A stretch of 49,595 nt of DNA, from contig CAMVGV010000018.1 in assembly GCA_947167135.1 (NCBI GenBank), positions 1-49,595 of the forward strand. Reading direction: 5' to 3'. Numbering within the stretch: the stretch's first letter is position 1; the number at the start of each line of letters is the position of its first letter. Position numbers and translations under genes: made by a program. Positions 32,108-39,830 of the stretch are shown here, one piece after another. The notes beneath the pieces are model-generated. The model searched no databases and had not been told where the DNA came from. It saw only the letters and a list, made by a program, of their open reading frames with translations. The stretch comes from an uncultured Lachnospiraceae bacterium (GTDB taxonomy: Bacteria > Bacillota > Clostridia > Lachnospirales > Lachnospiraceae).

Positions 32108-32758
32108 CTATACCAGACCCGGAGAATCCTTCACATCCTGTATGCCAACCCCTGCCGCCGACAGTCCGATCTTCAGGAACAGCCATATTGGTGAAGATGG
32201 CTCCGGGAGAGTAACCTCATAGGGAAATACCGGAATAAGATCCACCAGGAAATTGACCACCGCAAAGCCTCCCACCACGGCAGTCAGACAAACCAGTACA
32301 GTCCTCGTCATACTGACCGAGAGCTTCGCTATGGCAAATGCGAGAAGCCCGGAAATGATGGTTACTACGACACCCGTGACCAAAAAGCTGTATTTCACCC
32401 TGTTTTGCAGAAGGGCCTCCACATACACCGGAAGATTGGAGGACGCAAACTGAAATACTGCAATGAAGATCCCCGCAAGGAATATCCTGTAGGACACCAC
32501 ACAAAGTATCAGTCCCATAAAGGTCTCCATCATGAGCAGTACTTCATTTGAAAAGCCCAGACTTCCGAAGATCAAAAATCCGACCCGGAACCCCAGTGCA
32601 AAGCCCATAATCCCAAGCAGCATCTTGTATATGCGATAGCCCTCCAGACAGCAATATCCGGCCGCCACTATTCCGACCACATAAAACAGCGGGCCATTCC
32701 TGAAATCAAGATTAGCAAATACTTCAACAAAGCTATTTACCGCAGTTTTCCAATCCAT
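32108..32758 (-). CDS. Polytopic membrane protein of unknown function
   Basis: The 216-residue protein has about six to seven membrane helices with a Gly-rich small-residue pattern (MLLGIMGFALGFRVGFLIFG), like DUF4203-type multi-span proteins. GGAGG precedes the ATG and overlaps the end of the upstream gene, indicating translational coupling. It lies between the two response-regulator paralogs and could be a sensor or channel for the signalling cluster; nothing identifies a ligand. Confidence 0.72.
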   Translation of the reverse strand: MDWKTAVNSFVEVFANLDFRNGPLFYVVGIVAAGYCCLEGYRIYKMLLGIMGFALGFRVGFLIFGSLGFSNEVLLMMETFMGLILCVVSYRIFLAGIFIAVFQFASSNLPVYVEALLQNRVKYSFLVTGVVVTIISGLLAFAIAKLSVSMTRTVLVCLTAVVGGFAVVNFLVDLIPVFPYEVTLPEPSSPIWLFLKIGLSAAGVGIQDVKDSPGLV

Positions 32759-32762
32759 ATAT

Positions 32763-33320
32763 TTAATCCTCCGGTTTCGATGTCATCACCGGTGCATCAA
32801 AAGAATCCTTAGACACTTTCCTGCCCAGACCGTATTTTCTCTCAAGGCTGTCGGTGAATACTTTCAGGTCACGCTCCAGGTTATCCGTCAGGGCGTACAA
32901 TTTGTCTACTCCCCGGCTTCCTTTTATATCGCTTTTTTCTTTTCTCTTATTTCCGGCGATAAAGCGGTTAAGCTTGTAGTTTATACCGGTGAGAAGCTCA
33001 TTTGCCCTGATCGTGTCAAAATAGCACTCATTATACACGGCGTCCAGACCCTCTCCGTTTTCATCCCCATATGAGAAAAGCCTGTCCACTATCCCGTCAA
33101 GCTCCATTATCGAACCTGCGAGTTCCTCCGACAATGAAACTTCATCACCGTCTTCGGTCCTGAATTTCCTGTATGCCTTTCCGGACCTTCTGACTGCCGG
33201 ATATGCCTTTGACACCGGCAATGCCTGATGTCTGGGATTAATGAGCTTATTCACGGTCTTCCCCGTGAATAACCCCTTTGACAATTCTTCAAGATCTGTT
33301 TTTCTGGTTTTTCCGTCCAT
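32763..33320 (-). CDS. Unknown soluble 185-residue protein
   Basis: This is a cytoplasmic, charged, mostly helical protein with no recognised domain. A basic N-terminal third is followed by helices such as LSEELAGSIMELDGIVDRLF and LYALTDNLERDLKVFTDSLE, compatible with a small helical bundle. A strong GGAGGGGGAG site precedes the ATG. It is tightly packed between the response regulator and the multi-span protein and is probably co-transcribed with both. Confidence 0.7.
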   Translation of the reverse strand: MDGKTRKTDLEELSKGLFTGKTVNKLINPRHQALPVSKAYPAVRRSGKAYRKFRTEDGDEVSLSEELAGSIMELDGIVDRLFSYGDENGEGLDAVYNECYFDTIRANELLTGINYKLNRFIAGNKRKEKSDIKGSRGVDKLYALTDNLERDLKVFTDSLERKYGLGRKVSKDSFDAPVMTSKPED

Positions 33321-33342
33321 TTACTTAACTCCCCCTCCCTCC

Positions 33343-34152
33343 TCATTTATTAAGGCCGGCTCTTTCCCGCCTTATCTTTTCCAGTACTGCCACTGTCGGC
33401 TCAGCCCAGGAATAACGTTCCATATATATGCCTTCAAAGGGTCTGGCTTCCGCCTTTCCCTCCAGGTAATCATAGTAATCACACTCCACAGCTTCCGTCA
33501 CAAGACTGATCCCGTCTCCCTCCAGTCGGAACAGCTCATTTATTCCCATCCTTGAAAAGGTGTTTATCATGTCCTTCTTCAGAGTACTGATATAGGACGC
33601 ATGATCGGCGATGGAATTATCCTCCGGCCATAATAATGCCCTTATCCTGTCTGTATCTGCGGAAGCACCGCGAAGATCCACGAGTATCGCAAGTATCTCC
33701 TCTGACTTGCTGTATTGAAACCCCACCGGCTTACCATCCACGAACACCGTAAAGCTTCCGAAGGCAGAAACCCTTACCTTTTTCCTGTCTGTCGCAGGAG
33801 CATTTCTGAGATCGATAAGCTCCCGGAAAACCATGTCCTCTGTCACAGGCTTCAGGAGATATCCGCTGGCATGAAGCTTGAAGGCTTCCTGCATATACTC
33901 CTTATAGGCTGTGATAAAAATGATATTGATATCTGCACGGAGCTCCTTCAATCTGGCCGCCAGCTCCAGCCCGTTCATCACCGGCATCTCAATGTCGAGG
34001 AACGCCACATCAATGCTGCATTCCTCTGCAAGCTTCAAGGCCTCGAGAGGGTCATCAAAGGAATACAGCACGACATCGGAGCGTACTCTTCTGACCGTGT
34101 CCGCGATCCCCTGAAGCTCAATCATTTCATCATCAACGATAATAATCTGCAA
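33343..34152 (-). CDS. Response regulator with receiver and SARP-like DNA-binding domain
   Basis: Residues 1-~120 form a complete receiver: acidic pocket IIIVDDE, phospho-acceptor Asp in FLDIEMPVMNG (~53), and Lys in YLLKPVTED (~103). Residues ~130-269 form a winged-helix of the OmpR/SARP type with FGSFTVFVDGKPVGF and LLWPEDN, plus the start of a bacterial transcriptional activation region. The start is TTG 34152. A LytS-type kinase is encoded ~4 kb upstream in the same direction. LytS partners usually carry LytTR output domains, so a SARP-type output here is unusual. It is the likely DNA-binding output of the cluster. Confidence 0.88.
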   Translation of the reverse strand: MQIIIVDDEMIELQGIADTVRRVRSDVVLYSFDDPLEALKLAEECSIDVAFLDIEMPVMNGLELAARLKELRADINIIFITAYKEYMQEAFKLHASGYLLKPVTEDMVFRELIDLRNAPATDRKKVRVSAFGSFTVFVDGKPVGFQYSKSEEILAILVDLRGASADTDRIRALLWPEDNSIADHASYISTLKKDMINTFSRMGINELFRLEGDGISLVTEAVECDYYDYLEGKAEARPFEGIYMERYSWAEPTVAVLEKIRRERAGLNK

Positions 34153-34214
34153 TTCTTCAGTCTACCTGTCATTTATTTAACGATATCAGGGTCAAAAGTC
34201 CTGAATCACTGTTC

Positions 34215-34298
34215 TGATGCAACGAATTGCTTCGTTGCTTCCGGCAATGGCTTTTTGAACAAGTTCAAACGCCATTTGTACTTTTGCGTTTGTATCAT
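34215..34298 (-). repeat. Palindromic ~83-bp repeat, copy 1
   Basis: The core is TTTGAAC-AA-GTTCAAA (34254-34269), flanked by AATGGC/GCCATT arms, with an outer end ATGATACAAACGC on the minus strand. About 50 of 58 bases match copy 2 at 39676-39758 in the opposite orientation. It fills the gap between the SpoIIE gene, whose TGA it supplies, and the response regulator. It could act as an operator, hairpin or mobile palindromic element. Confidence 0.75.
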
Positions 34299-36532
34299 TT
34301 ATATACGAATATAGTCATGGTAAGGTCATCAAACTGCGGGGCATCTCCCACGAAGCTGTCCACATGCTCTCTTACCTTTCCGAGCATACCCTGCAGATTC
34401 TCTTCCTCCCTGCTGTCATCCAGCGCTTTCAGCATCCGGTCTATTCCGAAGAGCTCACTTTGGGAATCCGTGGCCTCGGGAACTCCGTCCGTATACAGGA
34501 ACAGCATATCCCCGCTCTTTAAGTCGCCTTCCCACTCCTCGAAATCAACATCGTCAAACATTCCGAGCCCCGGACCGTGCTCATCCTTTATCAGCTCATA
34601 CTGTCCGCCCTTCCTGCAGATCGCCGGGAATTCATGCCCTCCGTTGGCAGACACCAGATGTCCTGTGGATATGGTCAGAATACCGAGCCATACGGTAACG
34701 AACATGCTTTCATCATTGCCCTCATAGAGCTTATTATTTACGTCATAGAGTATTTCCCCGGGTCCCTTGTATTTCCCGGTAAGCGTCACGTTCTTTATGA
34801 TGGTCTTTGCTATGACCATAAATAAAGCTGCAGGCACCCCTTTCCCCGACACATCAGCCATTACAAGTGCCAGATGGTCGTCATCTATAAGGAAGAAGTC
34901 ATAGAAGTCTCCTCCAACCTCCTTTGCGGGTGTCATAGTGGAGTATATGTCAAATTCGCTCCTCTCCGGAAATGCCGGAAATATCTGAGGAAGCATATCC
35001 GACTGTATCTTTGTGGCAACCGAAAGCTCTGTATCTATCCTTTCCTTTTCTGCTGTCACACGCTTCAGTGAGCGGACCGATGTCACGATATTTATCTCCA
35101 GATCCTGCATGGTGACCCAGAGATCCTCTATCTCATCCCCTGTAAAAAGATTCAGTGAACCGAAATAATTCGGTGCGGTCTCCACCTCGATAGCGTCTCT
35201 CTCGATAAACCTTATGCCCGCATTCTTCAGCTCCATAATGGGCCGGACGAGCCTGCCGGCATTCTGCAGAGAAAAGAATACGGAAAAGGCTATAAGGACA
35301 ATGGCTATAAGGATAATAATAAGCTGTGTCTGCTTTGAAATATATCCGGTCTGCGCCATGGTCTCATTGGATATCACATCCATTCTTTTGACCAGATCCT
35401 TTGCCGGCTTCTCCAGCTCCCTGTCAGATATTCCGAGTAAAAGTGTCCATCCCACGGTTTTCAGCGGTGCGTATGCAAGGATCGTAGATTCTCCGTCTAT
35501 TTCCAGCTGTTCGTACCCCTTTCCGCCTTCCAGGGCCTTCTGCAGGAAATCTACCAGTTCCACATTGGGGCTTACCAGCATGCTTCCCCTGTTCTGATCG
35601 CTTATCGCCAGCTCTCCGTTCTTCCGCTGGGAATAGATGATGTTGCCGCTCTCGTTGATAAGACAGATAAAGCTGCCGTCACTTAGGTCCATCCGTTTGA
35701 TCATATCCTCCATTCCGGACAGGAGTCTCGACCCGGCAACTACTGCGGCCAGCCTGCCTTTCACATACACGGGAACACCCAGCATAACCTCCATTGAATC
35801 ATTGAAATAGTCATAATTCGTTGGGGCAAAATAGGTTTTTCCTGTAAGATAGGCGCCCACATAATATGGCCTTCTGTCAGAATTAAAGGGAAGAACCTTT
35901 CCGTCATCCCCGATCTTCTGCTCCGGGTGCCGGTCCATATATAGGGTGGCACCTCCGGGAAGAGCTATCAGGCAGTCGTTTATGGTTTCACTGGTACCAA
36001 CGATATAGGACATCTGATCATTCAGATTTGCCAGCTTCCTGATGGAAGACATCATCTCCTTATCCCCTTTGTCCGCATCGCTGGAAAAAAGAAGCTGGGC
36101 GGTGAGCTTGCCCTTGTCAGAAGCTAGGGGAATGGATACCGGTTTTTCGGCGTATTCGTCCGGATGCTCAAGTATTTTCTGAACCCCTTTGGAAAGTATC
36201 TCGACATCATGCTTCATAAGCCAGAATTCATTGTCGATTATCTCCGCATCAGCTTCAACGTATTTCTGGAAGCTTCCGGTAGCCGTATTGTACATTGTCT
36301 TCGTGGTCGTATCGGCTACGATCCTGTCCTGCTCGGAACCGGATTCGGAAAGAAGCTCCGCAAACCTGCTGAACTGTATAACTCCCAGAACGGCAAAGAT
36401 CAAAACCGCTGCAGAAACAAGGGAGACACACATCACAAAGATCTTCAGCTTCAGGCTGATCTTGTTTCTGCTGTCGCTCCCGCTGAGCCATCCTCTTGGC
36501 CTGTCTCTTTTCTCCGTTTCCGCATTTCCCAT
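34295..36532 (-). CDS. Membrane sensor with HAMP and SpoIIE-type PP2C phosphatase domain
   Basis: The 745-residue protein has an N-terminal membrane helix (~30-52) and a ~330-residue extracytoplasmic Cache-like sensor (GATLYMDRHPEQKIG, RRPYYVGAYLTGKTYFAP). A second helix (~400-420) leads to a HAMP segment, a coiled linker and a PP2C/SpoIIE phosphatase (~495-745). Phosphatase metal ligands are in EVGGDFYDFF, VMADVSGKGVPAALFM and the C-terminal DDLTMTIF. Such enzymes dephosphorylate STAS proteins and so release sigma factors in partner switching. Two STAS proteins (14669, 4855) are candidate substrates. The ATG directly follows the upstream TAA, so it is coupled to the solute-binding protein gene. 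Confidence 0.92.
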   Translation of the reverse strand: MGNAETEKRDRPRGWLSGSDSRNKISLKLKIFVMCVSLVSAAVLIFAVLGVIQFSRFAELLSESGSEQDRIVADTTTKTMYNTATGSFQKYVEADAEIIDNEFWLMKHDVEILSKGVQKILEHPDEYAEKPVSIPLASDKGKLTAQLLFSSDADKGDKEMMSSIRKLANLNDQMSYIVGTSETINDCLIALPGGATLYMDRHPEQKIGDDGKVLPFNSDRRPYYVGAYLTGKTYFAPTNYDYFNDSMEVMLGVPVYVKGRLAAVVAGSRLLSGMEDMIKRMDLSDGSFICLINESGNIIYSQRKNGELAISDQNRGSMLVSPNVELVDFLQKALEGGKGYEQLEIDGESTILAYAPLKTVGWTLLLGISDRELEKPAKDLVKRMDVISNETMAQTGYISKQTQLIIILIAIVLIAFSVFFSLQNAGRLVRPIMELKNAGIRFIERDAIEVETAPNYFGSLNLFTGDEIEDLWVTMQDLEINIVTSVRSLKRVTAEKERIDTELSVATKIQSDMLPQIFPAFPERSEFDIYSTMTPAKEVGGDFYDFFLIDDDHLALVMADVSGKGVPAALFMVIAKTIIKNVTLTGKYKGPGEILYDVNNKLYEGNDESMFVTVWLGILTISTGHLVSANGGHEFPAICRKGGQYELIKDEHGPGLGMFDDVDFEEWEGDLKSGDMLFLYTDGVPEATDSQSELFGIDRMLKALDDSREEENLQGMLGKVREHVDSFVGDAPQFDDLTMTIFVYK

Positions 36533-38254
36533 TTATTTAAGCTCCATCTCTTCAAGAATCACATCACTCCAGCCTGCCCAGTAGGGAATATAGCTCTTTA
36601 CCCTGTCTCCTTTGACGAACACATGCTCTGACGAGTAGAGCGGCACCCACACAGCATCATCCATAATGAGCTTCCTTTCAAGGGCTGCATATTCCATAAG
36701 CCTCTTCTCATCATCTATTATAGTACGGGCCTTCCCTATTCTTTCTATAGTGCCATAGTCTTTGTAATTACTGGAAAACTTCTTTGTTGATTCCTCTGAA
36801 CCGAAAATGGTATAGATAAAATTGTCCGGATCATTATAGTCAGCATACCAGTCAAACACATAAGCCATGATCTTTCCGTTCCGCCTTAAGTACAGACGGC
36901 TGTCCGAATCATAGACTACCGTGACCGTATTGATCCCGACTGCATTCAGGTTTTCCTGTACTATCTCAGTCAGTCTCTGTATGGAAATATCGGCAGTGGA
37001 TCCTATTGCGAGCTCTACAGTGTAATTTCCTCCGATTCCGGCTTCCTTTACAAGTTCTTTTGCTTTCTCCGGATCATATTTCAGCCACCCCTGGTTTTCC
37101 TCCGTGTACCCGATAAGACCCTTTGGGAAGATCCCGTCTGTAATATCCGCATATCCCCCGCAAACCTCTTTTACTATCCTTTCACGGTCAATGGCATACT
37201 GGACTGCCTTCCTTATTTTCACCATGTCAAGAGGGGGGATATCGGTATTCAGCATAAGACTTATTATCCCCACATTCTCCTTTACCACAAACTTATCCCT
37301 GTAGGTATAATTGTCATCCGTAAGATACTGCTCCTTGGCCTCGCCGTTCAGGAAATCAAGATCCAGGAGATCCAGGTTTCCCTTGCTGAATTCCCTGTTC
37401 ATAAGTGAATTCACCATGACCCGCATCTCTGCCTTCTTCACCGAAGGCTCTTTCCCCCAATACCTCGGGTTGTATTCCATGGTACACATCTCATCATTGG
37501 CTTCGGTAAGCATATAAGGACCGCTTCCTATGATGCTACTTATATCTGTTCCGTAGGAATCTCCCGCGGCTTCAACAACCTCTTTACACAGTATGGAACA
37601 GGCGGGAGAACCCAGCATACTTATAAAGCTCGGGAAGGGTTCATTAAGTATCACCCTTAAGCAGTGGTCATCAATAACCTGTATTCCGTACAGTTCCTCA
37701 GCCTTCCCTGCCATCAGCTCATCCGCGCCCTTGATCATATCGGCATATGCGGTCTGCTCACTCCCGGGAACAGTTAAAAGTCTCGATAGGGAAAACTTCA
37801 CATCATAGGCGGTAAGCGGCTTCCCGTTGGAAAAAACCACATCGTCCCTCAAATATATGGTGAAAAGCTTTCCGTCCGGGGATTCTGTCCATTGTTTCGC
37901 AAGGGATGGTATTATCTCAGGTGTTCCGTCCTCTTTTTCCCGTATCTCCACCAGCCTGTCATATACATTGATCGGAAGAAAATAGTTGTTACTGTTTCTA
38001 GCCACATCCATGTCTCCCAGACTCTGGTCGGAGGCGATACGTACGACTCCTTCCTCCACCGGAGAAGGCCCGGTCTCTTCGCCTTCTGCGTCTGTTGCTT
38101 CCGTACTTCCCTGAGCGTTGCCGCTGCTCCAGGGCATCCCGGGTTTTTCCCATAGCCTGACAATAATGAAAATAAGCGAAGATAAAATTATTACGACCAT
38201 GATAACAGCCAGAATAGTTCCGCTATTTTCGGTACTTTGTCTGTTTTCATCCAT
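36533..38254 (-). CDS. Membrane-anchored family-5 (Opp/Dpp-type) solute-binding protein
   Basis: The protein (573 aa from ATG 38254) has one N-terminal membrane helix (TILAVIMVVIILSSLIFIIV) and no lipobox, then a complete family-5 solute-binding domain: PSLAKQWTESPDGKLFTIYL, GSGPYMLTEAN, NPRYWGKEPSV and a long C-terminal lobe. Relatives bind oligopeptides, nickel or sugars for ABC importers. No permease or ATPase gene accompanies it. Instead it lies between a sensor kinase and a SpoIIE phosphatase, to which it is translationally coupled, suggesting that it presents a ligand to a sensor. An in-frame GTG (38281) would add nine residues. Confidence 0.87.
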   Translation of the reverse strand: MDENRQSTENSGTILAVIMVVIILSSLIFIIVRLWEKPGMPWSSGNAQGSTEATDAEGEETGPSPVEEGVVRIASDQSLGDMDVARNSNNYFLPINVYDRLVEIREKEDGTPEIIPSLAKQWTESPDGKLFTIYLRDDVVFSNGKPLTAYDVKFSLSRLLTVPGSEQTAYADMIKGADELMAGKAEELYGIQVIDDHCLRVILNEPFPSFISMLGSPACSILCKEVVEAAGDSYGTDISSIIGSGPYMLTEANDEMCTMEYNPRYWGKEPSVKKAEMRVMVNSLMNREFSKGNLDLLDLDFLNGEAKEQYLTDDNYTYRDKFVVKENVGIISLMLNTDIPPLDMVKIRKAVQYAIDRERIVKEVCGGYADITDGIFPKGLIGYTEENQGWLKYDPEKAKELVKEAGIGGNYTVELAIGSTADISIQRLTEIVQENLNAVGINTVTVVYDSDSRLYLRRNGKIMAYVFDWYADYNDPDNFIYTIFGSEESTKKFSSNYKDYGTIERIGKARTIIDDEKRLMEYAALERKLIMDDAVWVPLYSSEHVFVKGDRVKSYIPYWAGWSDVILEEMELK

Positions 38255-38296
38255 CTTTAAGCTTATCCTTTCTTTCGTCACTCTGAGCGGCTTTCG

Positions 38297-39664
38297 TCAT
38301 CCTCTTCCTTTTGCCTTTTGCTCCGGTATGTGGATGCGGATCACGGTACCCTTTCCCACGGTACTTTCAATTTCCATGGCAGCCCCCATCATCATTTCCA
38401 GTCTGTCACGCACATTTGACAGCCCAATATGATCCTCTCCCGGGCCTGCCTCTCCGTTTCTTTCTTCCGGTGAGAATCCGGCTCCGTCATCCTCCACCGA
38501 TACCACATAGCCGTCTTTGTCCCTGGCTGTTGATATGGTAAGCGTTCCCTTTCCGCCTTTCTTCCAAATGCCGTGACGCACGGCATTTTCCGCAAGCGGC
38601 TGTATCGAAAGAGCCGGAAGCCTGAAATTTTTCTCCCTGATATCATACCTGACCGTAAGCTTCCCCTGGAGCCTCAGCTCCTCGAGAGCCAGATATGCCT
38701 TTGTATGCTGCAGCTCCTGCTCTACCGGTATGGGGGTTTCGGAATAAACAGAGCTTATATTCCCCCTCAGATACTCTGAGAAATCGGAAATCGCACCCCT
38801 GCATCTGTCGCTGTCCATCCCCACAAGATAGTATATGGAGCTGAGTACATTAAACAAAAAATGAGGTTTTATCTGGGAAACGGCTATCCTCATCTGGGCT
38901 TCCTTGATAAGCCTCTCATTATCCCTGTTCCTCACTGCCTGTTCCACATAGGCTTCAGCAAACATAAATATAGCACAGACTATGCTGACTATCGTACTTA
39001 TGGAATAACCGTATACAAATTGCTGTGCCGTCACTGCAAGGATCGGAAGCAGTACATAGCATAACAGTGCCGCCATTCTATGGGCGCTCAGACGTTCCCT
39101 GAATCTCAGGACAAACAGAAGCAATACCGTAAGCTGCACGACCCCAAGGGCTGAAATAACGAAAAACAGCTCTCCCCTGTGATACAGGTTGTCTTTATCG
39201 ATATAATAGATCCATCCGGTATACTGCGTAATGATCAGCAGGAGGAGATTTATGCCGGATGAAGAATATATAATGATACGGGCTCTCTTCTTCCACCATA
39301 AATAACTGGATTTTTCCGAAAGCACGCCCTTTCCGCAGGATCCGCCGTATGATCCCGTTTGTTTCTGTTCAACAGAGCAAAATACATATTCCAGAAATAC
39401 AGGAACAACCGCATAGGAAGCAAAAAAATTCAGAAAATTCCCGGCATACACCGATACTCTTGCGGCCTGTCCCCAGACTCCCCTGAAACCCCATGCGACG
39501 GCATCTCCCACCGCACTCAGACCATCCAAAGCTTCAATACCCGCAAGGCAGACAAGGAGCCGTTCCTCCAGTCTTTTTGTCAGGAAAATACAGCCCGCTG
39601 CCAGAAAGCACAGCAGCGCCCCCTGCAGATCCATTGTGACATAAACAATATGCTTCAGTTCCAC
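38297..39664 (-). CDS. LytS/YpdA-type sensor histidine kinase
   Basis: The first ~250 residues hold about seven membrane helices; the cytoplasmic part starts with AVSQIKPHFLFNVLSSIYYL (the phospho-acceptor His). The ATPase domain has the N box LAENAVRHGIWKKGG, G1 EDDGAGF and G2 HIGLSNVRDRL. It has the LytS-like His_kinase architecture. The start is uncertain: GTG 39664 is used, the frame is open to TTG 39691 inside a palindromic repeat, and ATG 39634 is the first ATG. It is the first gene of the signalling cluster; the response regulator at 33343 is its likely partner. Confidence 0.9.
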   Translation of the reverse strand: MELKHIVYVTMDLQGALLCFLAAGCIFLTKRLEERLLVCLAGIEALDGLSAVGDAVAWGFRGVWGQAARVSVYAGNFLNFFASYAVVPVFLEYVFCSVEQKQTGSYGGSCGKGVLSEKSSYLWWKKRARIIIYSSSGINLLLLIITQYTGWIYYIDKDNLYHRGELFFVISALGVVQLTVLLLFVLRFRERLSAHRMAALLCYVLLPILAVTAQQFVYGYSISTIVSIVCAIFMFAEAYVEQAVRNRDNERLIKEAQMRIAVSQIKPHFLFNVLSSIYYLVGMDSDRCRGAISDFSEYLRGNISSVYSETPIPVEQELQHTKAYLALEELRLQGKLTVRYDIREKNFRLPALSIQPLAENAVRHGIWKKGGKGTLTISTARDKDGYVVSVEDDGAGFSPEERNGEAGPGEDHIGLSNVRDRLEMMMGAAMEIESTVGKGTVIRIHIPEQKAKGRG

Positions 39665-39670
39665 TCCTTT

Positions 39671-39699
39671 ATTATATGATACAAACGCCAAAAGCCCAA
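39671..39699 (-). promoter_or_regulatory. Possible promoter of the histidine-kinase operon
   Basis: The minus strand has TTGGGC (39694-39699) and a perfect TATAAT (39671-39676) 17 nt apart. The -35 is poor and the predicted start is almost at the GTG, giving a very short leader. Part of it lies within the palindromic repeat. Confidence 0.35.
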
Positions 39700-39758
39700 A
39701 TATCGTTTGAACCTGTTCAAAAAGCCATTTGTCGTATTTCTATATGTGATTGTATCAT
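39676..39758 (+). repeat. Palindromic ~83-bp repeat, copy 2
   Basis: The ends ATGATACAA and TTGTATCAT form terminal inverted repeats; the centre is TTTGAAC-CT-GTTCAAA (39706-39721). It matches copy 1 (34215-34298) in the opposite orientation and covers the upstream region and first possible start codon of the histidine kinase gene. Confidence 0.75.
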
Positions 39759-39780
39759 GAAAATCAGCATGTGGACTGAG

Positions 39781-39808
39781 AAAAACGGTAGATTCCTTAG
39801 GGAATCCG
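39781..39808 (-). terminator. Candidate terminator of the antiporter operon
   Basis: On the minus strand GGATTCC-CTAA-GGAATC is followed by TACCGTTTTT. It lies ~25-50 nt after the stop of the last antiporter gene. The stem is short and the T-run modest. Confidence 0.5.
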
Positions 39809-39830
39809 AAAGCCCTGTGTCAAAGGAGCT

